Of a stretch of 64,000 nt of DNA, positions 1-8,416 are shown one piece after another. The first letter of the stretch is position 1; each line of letters opens with the position of its first letter. Source of the DNA: Tateyamaria pelophila (GTDB lineage Bacteria; Pseudomonadota; Alphaproteobacteria; Rhodobacterales; Rhodobacteraceae); the NCBI RefSeq assembly GCF_019966495.1, contig NZ_JAIMIA010000014.1, forward strand, positions 1 through 64,000. Reading direction: 5' to 3'. The position numbers and the translations under genes were made by a program. The notes under the pieces are model-generated. The model was not told the DNA's origin, did not search any database, and saw only the letters and a list, made by a program, of their open reading frames with translations.

Positions 1-290
1 CCACGCTCCAGTGATTGTGGGTAGAACGCCTCGCCGTCATGCCCAGCGGTCTTGGGAATCTGAACCGTCACGGTGCCAGCGGGCGTGTCGATCCGCTTCG
101 GCTTGGTGCCGTTGGCATAGCCATGCCGCCCAGGCGTACGCTCATAATGCCCGGCCCCAAGAAAACGCTCGCGCTCGATCCGCATCGCGAGTTCAAACGC
201 CCGGGCGAACACGCTCGCGATGTCGTTCGGGCCTTGTTCGATCAACTGTTCCAAGATGGCCTCAACGCCTGTATCCTTCTGTCTGTCCAT
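1..290 (-). CDS. IS256-family (mutator-type) transposase, N-terminal part
   Basis: This is the first 96 or so residues of a transposase that continues beyond the left edge. It begins MDRQKDTGVEAILEQL and contains the family's early signature: a helical stretch ending in RIERERFLGAGHYER, followed by GYANGTKPKRIDTPAG and VQIPKTAG. IS256 transposases are DDE enzymes that copy the element through a circular intermediate; the catalytic DDE residues lie further downstream and are not visible. The ATG at 290 was chosen because the conserved N-terminus starts there. Confidence 0.85.
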   Translation of the reverse strand, partial: MDRQKDTGVEAILEQLIEQGPNDIASVFARAFELAMRIERERFLGAGHYERTPGRHGYANGTKPKRIDTPAGTVTVQIPKTAGHDGEAFYPQSLER

Positions 291-420
291 TTTCGGTTCT
301 CCATGGTTGGTTTTGCAATTCCATGGAATACCAGAGTGGATCCCCTCTGCCGGGGCACGCCTCGGCAGGGGCTCTCAGCGCAATCTCCAACTAAATTTCC
401 AGACGTCAGGTTACAGTACC
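1..420 (-). mobile_element. End of an IS256-family insertion sequence
   Basis: The left edge of the window lies inside an insertion sequence. Its transposase reads leftward out of the window, and about 120 bases of non-coding DNA separate its start codon from the disrupted neighbour gene, as is usual for the end of an IS256-type element. The outer boundary is placed near 411-420 because the cyclic-nucleotide-binding gene on the same strand loses its reading frame there. I could not define the terminal inverted repeat or target duplication, since the other end is outside the window. Confidence 0.6.
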
Positions 421-932
421 GCCGGATTCGCCGAGAGGACCGTAAGTTCACCAATCAGATCGCCTTTCCTGCAATACCCGACGATATTGTCATTCACGGT
501 GATTTCGACTTCACCATCCGCGATATAGACGAGTTGCGTCACTGGCTCTCCGGCCTTGGTAAGTTCGGTACCTGGCGCCGCTCGCTCCCAGCATCCGTTT
601 CTAAGGATTTTTCTCTTGAGCGTGTTGCTGAGGCCCGGGAACGCGCTGTGAACAAAGGAGGATTCCAGATTGTCGAACTTATGGAACCTATTCTGTGAGT
701 AGGTGACGGCCAGTTGGACGATGTTCACGATCACCAGAAGGCTTTCCCAAAAGACACCAACGGGATCCTTTAACCAAATCAGGTCATAGGCGATGGCGAC
801 AAATGCAGACAGAATAACAAGGACACGCAAAACCCACATCACACGCATGACCATCGAGATTACAAGCAACAGATAGGACAGATGGCCAACCAAGGCGCCC
901 GCGGACAGGGCGGAGTCCAAAGTAAGCTCCAT
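411..932 (-). pseudogene. Truncated membrane protein with cyclic-nucleotide-binding (Popeye-like) domain
   Basis: The 173 visible residues begin with about three hydrophobic segments (roughly residues 15-80), followed by a cyclic-nucleotide-binding fold that breaks off at GDLIGELTVLSANPA. In intact relatives the phosphate-binding cassette and the rest of the barrel follow this point. Here the frame reads only VL and stops, right at the edge of the IS256 element, so the gene is almost certainly broken by the insertion. The start at 932 is preferred over an upstream ATG at 953 because a GGAGGAG ribosome site lies 6 bases before it. The layout (membrane segments, then a cNMP domain) resembles Popeye-domain proteins; the ligand is unknown. 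Confidence 0.7.
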
Positions 933-1565
933 AAACGGCTCCTCCAAATGCAAATGAAACCGAGAATGGATGCAGGTGTTGCCTTAGGCAAGCTCTTTGG
1001 GTGAACGATTGCACCCGGTCAGCTGCGCAATGCTCCAACGCGCCACAACGATGCGGATCCGCGTGCTTGACCAAGTGGCGAAGGATCCGAATGTCTCGGC
1101 CCGATACTGGAACTGATCCATCCGGTTGTTTCAGAAAAATACATCTGGCAAGACGCGTTAACGTTTACAGAAACGGCAGAAGCCCGGCACGTCCTACGGA
1201 ATTTGAACTGGCAGCCCCGAGATATACCAAGTCCAGCTGAAAGCTTCTTCAACAGGCCATGCAAAGGCCACTTCAAAGCCTTCACCGTCTCTGCTTGATC
1301 CGCCGGGACACTGATATCCATCCTGCCTGTACGAAGCTGACGCAGAATTGTGGGGCCCGCCCGCGTTGTCCCGCAGGAACTTCGACATCAGGCATCTGCC
1401 CCGGTCGGAACCTGTCATGGAGCGTCCCTGTTATGTTGCTCAGATGCTAATGGTTCATCGCACGCTTCGCCTGCCGAAGATGATCCCGACAGGTTTTGGG
1501 GGCTGCGAGTGCATAAGCCCGTTAAAACGGTTATATCGACATGAAAACAAGTCTGGAAAGATGAA
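933..1565. other. Intergenic region without a convincing gene
   Basis: This stretch of 633 bases has only short, composition-driven open frames on both strands, none with a recognisable domain or a good ribosome site. It must contain the leftward promoter of the disrupted cNMP gene and the rightward promoter of the DUF202 gene. I see no clear repeat or RNA gene. Confidence 0.5.
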
Positions 1566-1952
1566 ATGACGAAAACTGATTTGCCAGATGATCCTGATTC
1601 AACCGAAATGGCCGATGCGCGCACCGCCTGGGCCGAAGACCGCACTGTTCTGGCAAACGAACGCACATTTGCCGGGTGGATGAGAACCGGCATGGCGTGC
1701 GTCGCGCTCGCGTTGGGGCTGAAAGCTGTATTTCAGGATACGGAATATCCTTACGTTGCGAAGGCAGCGGCGGAAATCTTTATTCTCGTGGCGGTCCTCA
1801 TCTTTTGGGCGGCGGTCAGGAAATGTCATAAGGCAAATGACCGGATGCGTGACCACGACGTCGAAGCGACGTCAAACCAGCAAATGCTCTTGCTGGCCAG
1901 CATCCTGACCTTCGGCGCTGTTGTGACGGGCGTTATTTTGTGGCTGCTCTGA
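1566..1952 (+). CDS. DUF202 family small membrane protein
   Basis: This 128-residue protein has the DUF202 (YidH-like) hallmark ANERTFAGWMRTGMA at about residues 36-50, followed by a membrane segment. Two further hydrophobic segments follow (about 60-80 and 108-127), giving three in all. The function of the family is not established; members are inner-membrane proteins. A GGAAAG stretch lies just before the ATG at 1566. The gene stands alone, between the IS-disrupted locus and the cytochrome b561 gene on the other strand. Confidence 0.85.
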   Translation: MTKTDLPDDPDSTEMADARTAWAEDRTVLANERTFAGWMRTGMACVALALGLKAVFQDTEYPYVAKAAAEIFILVAVLIFWAAVRKCHKANDRMRDHDVEATSNQQMLLLASILTFGAVVTGVILWLL

Positions 1953-2169
1953 CGACAAGAGTTTGGTCATGAGCCGCTGGCGTCGACCCACATTGTGGGC
2001 AATGCCTTGCAAAAGAGTTTCGTCAACCTGCCCACCGTGAAGGACCGAAACATCATCTTCGTCTTAAGGATGCCCGCACGAATTTTCGCCATATCCAGCG
2101 CATTGGCCTCGCGCGGTCCCAGTGTGAGCCTTCGACAAAGCCGGGATACTGGTCCGATCGATTGAGATC

Positions 2170-2195
2170 GCCGGGCCCGGTGGGACAGGCCCGGC
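2170..2195 (-). terminator. Hairpin after the cytochrome b561 gene
   Basis: GCCGGGCC (2170-2177) and GGCCCGGC (2188-2195) form a perfect 8-base-pair stem with a 10-base loop. It begins 6 bases beyond the stop codon of the leftward cytochrome gene. No long U-run follows, so it could be a terminator or an mRNA-stabilising hairpin. Confidence 0.55.
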
Positions 2196-2200
2196 ACATA

Positions 2201-2821
2201 TTATTCGCCGATGCGCTTGCGCCCTGTCAGCATTGAGCGCACGAGGTTTTCATGATGTACCATGCTGGCCACGACAACTCCCGCAACGTGTAGTACGATC
2301 AACAAAAGGGTGGCGTTGACGGCGATCTCGTGGATCTCTTCAAAGGCTTCGCCTGTCTCGCCGTCACCGTAATCCTCGTCCTCCATCGCCCATGCGGGCA
2401 GGCTCTGGGCCGTGACGAGACCAGCCAGAGGACCTTCGCCGTCTTCGACGGCCAGGGTGGCCATACCCGACAGCGCCGTCAGGGCGAGTGCAAGCAGCAG
2501 CGCCACGGTCATGGCACCGCCTGCCGGGCTATGGCCGATATGGCGCTTGGCCCGACCGGTAACGAGGCCGCGCAAATAGGCGATCACCTGCCCCGGCCCG
2601 GTGACAAAATCAGAAAACCGGGCGGAACGCGGACCGACAAACCCCCAGGCAAGTCGCAGGACGACCACCACTGCGATGATGTAGCCGGCGTAGCTGTGCA
2701 GCCATTGCGGTTCACCTTCGGTCAGGTAGGCGATGGCAAACCCCGCCACCAGAGCCCAATGGGCGATGCGGATCAGGGGATCCCAGACCCGCACCGTGCC
2801 TGTGTCAGCAGGCTTGGCCAT
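2201..2821 (-). CDS. Cytochrome b561 / Ni-Fe hydrogenase-type b cytochrome
   Basis: This 206-residue inner-membrane protein has four hydrophobic segments and begins VWDPLIRIAHW, the conserved start of diheme b cytochromes of this family, whose His residues ligate heme b. Further candidate ligands are H44 (LHSYAGY region) and a late histidine in LLIVLHVAGVV. Such proteins move electrons across the membrane, often to or from periplasmic partners. The ATG at 2821 overlaps the stop codon of the PepSY gene (TGATG), so the two are translationally coupled. A TTG one codon earlier is possible but less likely. An acidic periplasmic loop (MEDEDYGDGETGE) may bind cations or a partner. Confidence 0.85.
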   Translation of the reverse strand: MAKPADTGTVRVWDPLIRIAHWALVAGFAIAYLTEGEPQWLHSYAGYIIAVVVVLRLAWGFVGPRSARFSDFVTGPGQVIAYLRGLVTGRAKRHIGHSPAGGAMTVALLLALALTALSGMATLAVEDGEGPLAGLVTAQSLPAWAMEDEDYGDGETGEAFEEIHEIAVNATLLLIVLHVAGVVVASMVHHENLVRSMLTGRKRIGE

Positions 2822-3129
2822 CAATCGTCATCCCGCTCGCTGCGGTCATCATCGTCATCCCGATAGGGCAACACAGCGCCCGTGACCGGGTTCAGGTAAG
2901 CCTCGACGCGCATCCCGGCGGCGTCGATCATTTCCACCTCATAGCGGTCGCGTTCCAGTTCGATTTCACGGATGGTATAGCCTTTGCCTTTCAGCATTGT
3001 GGCGATCTCGGCAATGCTCATCGGTGCCTGTGTCGGTGCGGCACTGTCTTGTTGCTGCGCGGTCGCGCCCAGGGTGAACAGGCCGACGACCGTTGCCAGC
3101 GATGTGGTGAAGAGGATGGTGCGTTTCAT
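2821..3129 (-). CDS. Exported PepSY-domain protein
   Basis: This 102-residue protein starts with a signal peptide (MKRTILFTTSLATVVGLFTLGATAQ, cleavage expected after ATA) followed by one PepSY domain (about 38-90): helix IAEIATMLKGKGY, strand EVEMIDAAGMRVEAYL, and NPVTGAVL. The tail is strikingly acidic (RDDDDDRSERDDD), which suggests metal-cation binding. PepSY proteins are periplasmic and often sit beside two-component systems and b-type cytochromes, as here. It is co-transcribed with the cytochrome and divergent from a second PepSY gene and a two-component pair. Confidence 0.85.
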   Translation of the reverse strand: MKRTILFTTSLATVVGLFTLGATAQQQDSAAPTQAPMSIAEIATMLKGKGYTIREIELERDRYEVEMIDAAGMRVEAYLNPVTGAVLPYRDDDDDRSERDDD

Positions 3130-3257
3130 ATCGTATCTCCGTTTTGCAAGGCAGCCCCCTTGGCCGCCGATGTCCCCTTTTGCACGGCACCGCCTGACAC
3201 CAGCCTGATCACCGCTGTCAGCTTGCTGTCAGGACGGCTGCGGTAGATACTGCCTCC
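3130..3257. promoter_or_regulatory. Divergent promoter region between two PepSY genes
   Basis: This 128-base gap separates two start codons facing away from each other, so it must carry both promoters. It is a likely binding site for the response regulator encoded at 3559. GTCAGCTTGCTGTCAGGAC (near 3217-3235) contains two direct copies of CTGTCAG/GCTGTCA, the sort of direct repeat that OmpR/PhoB-type regulators bind. This is inference from position and repeat form only. Confidence 0.4.
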
Positions 3258-3557
3258 ATGATATGCCGTGCTCTCATCCTTACAGCCCTGTTGACCGGTC
3301 CTGCGCTGGCTGATCGCGACGACCAGGACCGCGCACACCGCGCGTTGGAAGCCGGCGAAATCTTGCCGCTGTCACAAATTCTTGCCGTCGCCGGAACCGT
3401 GCGCCCGGGCCGCGTGATCGAAGTGGAATTGGAGCGCGAAGATGGCCGCTGGGTCTACGAACTGGAACTCGTGACGCCCGAGGGAGTGCTCTACGAGATG
3501 GAGATCGACGCGGCCACGGCAACCGTGTTGGACCTGGAGCGGGAGGAGGACGACTGA
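3258..3557 (+). CDS. Exported PepSY-like protein
   Basis: This 99-residue protein has a short signal peptide (ending in TGPALA, about residue 18) and a PepSY-like fold: a helix RALEAGEILPLSQILAVA, strands EVELEREDGRWVYELEL, then YEMEIDAATATVLDLE and an acidic end. It is the first gene of a rightward set with a response regulator (1 base downstream) and a histidine kinase. That arrangement suggests it is a periplasmic accessory or modulator of the kinase sensor. The ATG at 3258 is used. Confidence 0.8.
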   Translation: MICRALILTALLTGPALADRDDQDRAHRALEAGEILPLSQILAVAGTVRPGRVIEVELEREDGRWVYELELVTPEGVLYEMEIDAATATVLDLEREEDD

Positions 3558-3558
3558 G

Positions 3559-4218
3559 ATGCGCGCGCTGGCCGTCGAAGACGATACCCGCATCGCTGCC
3601 GACATCGTGGGCGCGCTGACGGGCGCCGGATTTCGGGTTGAGGTAACAGGGGACGGCGAGGATGCGTGGTTTCTTGGCGATACGGAGGACTACGACCTTG
3701 TCGTGCTGGACCTTGGCCTGCCGGGGCTGGACGGACTGGCCGTACTCAAGCGATGGCGCGCGAACGGACGCGCCATGCCTGTGCTGGTGCTGACCGCGCG
3801 CGGCACCTGGCAGGAACGGGTAGAAGGGATCGAGGCGGGTGCCGACGACTACTTGCCCAAGCCTTTCCGCATGGAGGAACTGGTGGCGCGCGCCCGTGCA
3901 CTGGTACGCCGCGCGGGTGGCCACGCGGGGGCATTGCAAGAAGCGGGCGATCTGAGCCTCGACACCAACCGGATGGGCGTGGCGGTGCGCGGCACCCCGG
4001 TGCATGTCACTGCGCTGGAGTACCGCCTTCTGGCCTACCTGATGCAACATCTGGACCGTCCCGTACCGCCCAGCGAATTGCTTGAACACCTGTACGGTGA
4101 TGACGATGCCCGCGAAGCCAACGCATTGGAGGCGGTGATCGCAAGGCTGCGCCGCAAGCTCGGGCAGGGCGTGATCGGCACGCGGCGCGGCTTCGGCTAT
4201 TTCCTCGAGACGGCATGA
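3559..4218 (+). CDS. Two-component response regulator, OmpR/PhoB family
   Basis: This 219-residue regulator has a receiver domain (1-115) with the acidic pocket EDD (7-9), phospho-acceptor D51 in VVLDLGLPGLDG, the switch threonine in VLTARG and the lysine in YLPKPF. The C-terminal winged helix (about 125-219) contains ALEYRLLAYLM and the recognition region EAVIARLRRKLG, ending GTRRGFGYFLE. It overlaps the histidine kinase gene by ATGA, so the pair is co-translated. It probably controls the divergent PepSY/cytochrome genes. The class resembles the QseB/PmrA type; the signal is unknown. Confidence 0.92.
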   Translation: MRALAVEDDTRIAADIVGALTGAGFRVEVTGDGEDAWFLGDTEDYDLVVLDLGLPGLDGLAVLKRWRANGRAMPVLVLTARGTWQERVEGIEAGADDYLPKPFRMEELVARARALVRRAGGHAGALQEAGDLSLDTNRMGVAVRGTPVHVTALEYRLLAYLMQHLDRPVPPSELLEHLYGDDDAREANALEAVIARLRRKLGQGVIGTRRGFGYFLETA

Positions 4219-5534
4219 GCCTGCGCATGCGCCTCGCACTGGCCGGGGCCATCGCGATCCTCGCCGCACTCGGACTGGCGGCCTTCGGGTTGTCGCAACT
4301 CTTCGGTGGGCATGTGGAACGCCGTGCGGTGGCGGAGATGAGCGTGCAACTCGACCAGGTGCTGGCCGGGCTGGAGCGGGGCGAGGACGGTCTGACACTG
4401 GCCCGCCCGCCCGCAGACCCCCGGTTCCGGCAGCCCTATGGCGGGCTCTACTGGCAGATCGAGGGAGCTGATGGCATGCAGCGGTCCCGCTCCTTGTGGG
4501 ACAGCGCGTTGGACCTTCCGGTGGATGACCTCGGCGACGGGGGGATTCACGTGCACCGGCTGATCGGGCCCCAAGGGGCGACGCTGTTGGTTCTGGAGCG
4601 CTCCGTCATGCTGACAGCGCGCTTGGGGGGTGGGCCCGCACGCGTTGCGGTGGGTATGGAGGCGGCGGAACTCGATGCCGCGCGACGCGCCTTCATAGCC
4701 GATCTCGCACCCTATCTGGGTTTGTTGGCTCTGGTGCTGACCGGAGCGGGTTGGGCGCAGCTCTGGATCGGCCTGCGGCCGTTGCAAGGCCTCGGCGCTC
4801 GGATTTCTGCTCTGCGCTCGGGGCAGGCAGAACGGGTCGGCACAGACTGGCCCGTCGAACTGCGTCCGGTCGCGGGCGAGATCGACGCGCTGCTGACGGC
4901 ACGCGAGGCAGAAACCGACCGCGCCCGCGCCCGGGCGGCCGACCTGGCCCATGGCCTGAAGACCCCGCTGCAGGCCCTGATGGGCGAGGCCGCACGCTTG
5001 CGCGCGGCCGGCGCCGACCAGCAGGCGGATGGGATCGAGGACACCGCCCGCGCCATGCGCCGCATTGTGGATCGTGAATTGGCCCGCGCCCGCACTGCCG
5101 CCCGTGCCAGCGATGTCAGCGCCGATGTAGGTCAGGTGGCTGAGCGGCTGCTCGCGGTGCTCCGGCGCACCCCCGATGGAGATCGGCTGGACTGGCGCAT
5201 CGACATCCCGCAGGGGATGCGTGTGGCTCTGGACCCCGCTGACCTCTCCGAGGCGCTTGGTGCGCTGGCCGAGAACGCCGCCCGTCACGCCATATCCTGC
5301 GTCACGGTGTCGGCGCGGGCGCAAGAGGCGCGGACCTTGCTGAGCATAACGGATGACGGCCCCGGCATCCCCGCCGACCGCCGCGCAGCCCTGATCGCCC
5401 GCCACGGGCGCGCCGATGAAACCGGCACCGGCCTCGGCCTTGCCATCGCCGCCGAGATTGCCGAGGCCGCCGGCGGGAAGCTGACCCTCTCCGACGCCGC
5501 CCCTGGCCTGACTGTAACGCTCGTGCTGCCATGA
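4215..5534 (+). CDS. Membrane sensor histidine kinase
   Basis: This 439-residue kinase has an N-terminal membrane segment (about 7-30), a periplasmic sensor of roughly 130 residues, and a second membrane segment (about 160-180). The H-box is ADLAHGLKTPLQAL with phospho-acceptor H246. The ATPase domain has an N-box ALAENAARHA, a G1 box DDGPGIP and a G2 box TGTGLGLAI. It is the partner of the response regulator just upstream, with which it overlaps by 4 bases. The neighbouring exported PepSY proteins and b cytochrome point to a periplasmic cue such as a metal ion or redox state, but that is inference. Confidence 0.92.
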   Translation: MSLRMRLALAGAIAILAALGLAAFGLSQLFGGHVERRAVAEMSVQLDQVLAGLERGEDGLTLARPPADPRFRQPYGGLYWQIEGADGMQRSRSLWDSALDLPVDDLGDGGIHVHRLIGPQGATLLVLERSVMLTARLGGGPARVAVGMEAAELDAARRAFIADLAPYLGLLALVLTGAGWAQLWIGLRPLQGLGARISALRSGQAERVGTDWPVELRPVAGEIDALLTAREAETDRARARAADLAHGLKTPLQALMGEAARLRAAGADQQADGIEDTARAMRRIVDRELARARTAARASDVSADVGQVAERLLAVLRRTPDGDRLDWRIDIPQGMRVALDPADLSEALGALAENAARHAISCVTVSARAQEARTLLSITDDGPGIPADRRAALIARHGRADETGTGLGLAIAAEIAEAAGGKLTLSDAAPGLTVTLVLP

Positions 5535-5819
5535 CGGCGGGGACGTCAACGCACAACGGTTTAGACGCTGTTGCGAACCGGACGCATGGCGTTCGGCGGC
5601 GCGGGATCAAATGCAGGCTCCATTGCCAAGATGCGGATGCCTGACAAAGGTCTGGAATGGTGGGCCGCCCCGAGGTGGTACGCGTCGATAACCCTGACAT
5701 GAACGATTTTCCACATCAATAGATGCGGTGCACCGATCGAAAGATCGTACCAGGCAACAAGCGGACATTTCCCGAAAAACGGCGTAGACCGCAATTCGGC
5801 CTCCTGTTTCCAACCCTTG
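5535..5819. other. Convergent intergenic region
   Basis: These 285 bases lie between the end of the histidine kinase and the end of the cyclase on the other strand. The only structure I see is a short perfect hairpin with a GAAA loop, CGATC-GAAA-GATCG at 5734-5747, which could help end transcription. No gene is evident. Confidence 0.4.
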
Positions 5820-7610
5820 TCAGGGCAGAATACCCGCCTTGGAAAGCCCCGATCTGATGCGTTCAATATCGGAGGCTCTGCTATATCTGAATTTCGACAA
5901 GCGATCCTCAGTATCGAAATCCGGGTTCAGATTCCGAAGATCCGCCCAAACCCTGCGCGCGTCTTCGTACTGCCCCAAAAGACCAAAAGTCGCCGCAAGC
6001 ATTGCACGGCCGACATCGGTGTCCTTGGCGTAGCTCAGTCTTTGTGTGAACATCAGCTTTGCATTCTCGAGATTGCCAAGAAACAAATGGGCCAGCCCAA
6101 GATAGTGCAAAGTCTGATGCGTGTTTGTCGGGTCCAGCCGGTTCGCTTGCTCAAGATCGCTGATCGCATCTTCGGGGCGCCCCAATCCCACGAGGATCGA
6201 ACCGCGGGTGAAATAATATTCAGCCTGACCCGGATTCAACTCGATGGCATGTGTGACCTGCGACAGGGCGACGTCTCTTTCCCCCTGCCATTGGCGCACG
6301 ATCGCCAAGGATTGATAGCCATCGGGTTCGTTCGGGCTCAGTTTTACCGACGTCAACGCGGCAGCTTCCGCCCGCTCCAACTCATGGCCTTCACCATCTT
6401 GGAAGCTGGCGTTCAGATGGCTCAAGACGCGAAAAATTGCCAACAGCGCGAATGGTTTGGCATAGTTCGGGTCGTAGCCAGTTGCTTTGTCGAGCCATTC
6501 CACCCCGATGCGAAACTGCTCGGGCGTGAGGTCAGGCATGGATGAAAGGAAGCGCGCCCTCAAATAGGCGTCATGTGCCGCAACATTCGAGGTCTGGTGC
6601 ATCCCGCTGCCGGGTTGCTCGATCCGGGCGGAAAACTGACGCCCCATCGCGTCGACAATCTGCCGCGCCACCTCGTCCTGCACTTCGAAGATGTCGTTCA
6701 GTTCACGGTCAAACCGTTCAGACCAAAGCGATGTCCGCGATGCGATTTCCACCAGTTGCACGGTGATACGCACGCGGTTTCCCGACTGCCGCACGCTGCC
6801 TTCCATAACCGTTTCGACATTCAGGTGGCGACCCGCAGAGAAAATATCGACGTCTTTTCCCTTGAAGCCAAAGCTTGCATTCCGCGTCGCGACCTTCAGA
6901 CCGTTGAGCTTTGACAGATCCGTAATGATATCCTCGGTGATCCCATCCGCAAAATAGTCCTGATCGGCGCTGCCTGACCGGTTGTCAAACGGCAGAATGG
7001 CGATAGAGGCTGTGGCCGCCTGAACGGCCCGAGGGCCTTGCGGGGCAGCATTGTCAGGTGGCGCGTGCGCGTGGGGCCGCCATTTATAGAGGCTCACCTT
7101 CCCATCGAGATTCTTGAGCGCGGTATCACCGGCATATTCAAAGGTCGCCTCCAACCGGTTCTGGATGCTTTCCTTGACGAGCGAAGAGATACAAATGCCG
7201 CCCGGATCCGCCAACGGTTCAAGCCGCGCGGCTGTAATGACGCCGTTTCCAAAGACATCATTTCCTTCAAAAATGACATCGCCAAGGTGAATTCCAATGC
7301 GCAACAGAATCTGTTTTTCTGCCGGGCATGTCGCGGCCTTCGCATTCGTTATGTTTTGAATGTCCAACGCACAGGCGACCGCGTCCAGAACGCTGGCAAA
7401 CTCGATCAGCGCACCGTCGCCCATATATTTCACGATCCGTCCACTATAGGCCGCGACAGCAGGCGTCAAATCATCTTCCTGATGGGATTTGAGGGCCTGC
7501 AATGTGCCCAATTCATCGCTGGACATCATGCGGGAATAGCCCACCACATCGGTGGCCATGATCGCGGCAAGCCGACGCTGTTGAAAGCTTGTGACCGTGG
7601 CATCGTCCAT
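5820..7610 (-). CDS. Class III nucleotide cyclase with TolB-like and TPR regions
   Basis: This 596-residue protein has an N-terminal cyclase domain (about 12-180), a middle region of the TolB-N type often fused to such cyclases (SIAILPFDNRSG, about 200-330), and TPR-like helical repeats to the C-terminus. Metal-binding D21 (ATDVVGYS) and D65 (KYMGDG) are present, as are base-contacting K61 and D118 and phosphate-binding R129. The transition-state asparagine expected in the VNxAxR motif is replaced by Ile125 (VITAAR), so activity is doubtful. The start at 7610 is chosen because an earlier TTG would overlap the GST gene upstream. No membrane segment is visible. It is the last gene of the leftward block from 8272. 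Confidence 0.85.
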   Translation of the reverse strand: MDDATVTSFQQRRLAAIMATDVVGYSRMMSSDELGTLQALKSHQEDDLTPAVAAYSGRIVKYMGDGALIEFASVLDAVACALDIQNITNAKAATCPAEKQILLRIGIHLGDVIFEGNDVFGNGVITAARLEPLADPGGICISSLVKESIQNRLEATFEYAGDTALKNLDGKVSLYKWRPHAHAPPDNAAPQGPRAVQAATASIAILPFDNRSGSADQDYFADGITEDIITDLSKLNGLKVATRNASFGFKGKDVDIFSAGRHLNVETVMEGSVRQSGNRVRITVQLVEIASRTSLWSERFDRELNDIFEVQDEVARQIVDAMGRQFSARIEQPGSGMHQTSNVAAHDAYLRARFLSSMPDLTPEQFRIGVEWLDKATGYDPNYAKPFALLAIFRVLSHLNASFQDGEGHELERAEAAALTSVKLSPNEPDGYQSLAIVRQWQGERDVALSQVTHAIELNPGQAEYYFTRGSILVGLGRPEDAISDLEQANRLDPTNTHQTLHYLGLAHLFLGNLENAKLMFTQRLSYAKDTDVGRAMLAATFGLLGQYEDARRVWADLRNLNPDFDTEDRLSKFRYSRASDIERIRSGLSKAGILP

Positions 7611-7666
7611 GGGGAGAACTATGCACCCCCGGAGATGATTGTCACGCCCGGTGCGCTCCAACAAGC

Positions 7667-8272
7667 TCAGTTATACCGACCTTTCAAGACCGGCAGGCGA
7701 GAGACGGCTGAGACGGCGCGCTTCAGTGATTTGAACGGATCAAACACGGCTGCGGGAATGTCATCGATCATCCCGCTGCCAATCCATCTGTCCAAGACGA
7801 AAAGCTTGATATCGGCGACGCCCGGTTTGTCCCCTGAAAGAAACGGGCCTGTTGAGAACTGTTCCTCGATGCCTCTGCCCCAATGCGGAATGTATTCCTT
7901 TGCGATGCGCTGCCGGACGTCCGATTTTTCGACCGGGTCGCGCATGCTCAGCGTCGGTGACACCTTGTGGCGCAGGTCTTCAACGGCATCCATGACCACA
8001 TCCGTTTTAGCCGCTGCTAACGGATCGGTGGGATAGAGATCAAACATCAGACCAATGTAGCGCAAGGCCGCGTTTGTCTGAGCGATCTTGTGTTGGTTGT
8101 TGATCTCCAGCACAGGCAAGGATGGAAATGGATGGTTTGTCTTCAGAGCCGGATAATCGGGGCGCTTGATCCTGACATCTTCGAAGGGTGCACCTGCGAT
8201 TGTCAGGGCCAGCCGAAGTTCTTCGCCCCGGCTCCCTGCAACATCGAAATAAGTAACCTTGAAGGTGTCCAA
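7667..8272 (-). CDS. Glutathione S-transferase family protein
   Basis: This 201-residue protein has an N-terminal thioredoxin-like domain starting TFKVTYFDVAGSRGEELRL, with Tyr8 as the likely catalytic residue and SLPVLEINN as the cis-proline strand. QTNAALRYI follows, where glutathione would bind. The helical C-terminal domain (about 85-201) includes FLSGDKPGVADIKLF. The pattern resembles sigma-type enzymes. It lies 56 bases upstream of the cyclase on the same strand and may share its transcript. The substrate is unknown. Confidence 0.88.
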   Translation of the reverse strand: MDTFKVTYFDVAGSRGEELRLALTIAGAPFEDVRIKRPDYPALKTNHPFPSLPVLEINNQHKIAQTNAALRYIGLMFDLYPTDPLAAAKTDVVMDAVEDLRHKVSPTLSMRDPVEKSDVRQRIAKEYIPHWGRGIEEQFSTGPFLSGDKPGVADIKLFVLDRWIGSGMIDDIPAAVFDPFKSLKRAVSAVSRLPVLKGRYN

Positions 8273-8416
8273 GGGATCTGATCCTCCGAAACTCGAAATA
8301 CAGCATGAGTTTATGCTGCTACGTTATCTACAAATCTACGTATCAGGAACGATCTCCCGCGCGTTTGTTTGGCAATATGACGGTCACGTGGCACGCCCTT
8401 TGCCGGATGTATGGCG

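Noticed and set aside
1967..2197. Short leftward frame after the DUF202 gene
   Set aside because: It has no ribosome site and runs through the cytochrome terminator hairpin.
4197..5549. Long leftward open frame opposite the histidine kinase
   Set aside because: It is an antisense frame of a clearly coding, GC-rich gene; its translation is low in complexity and matches no family.
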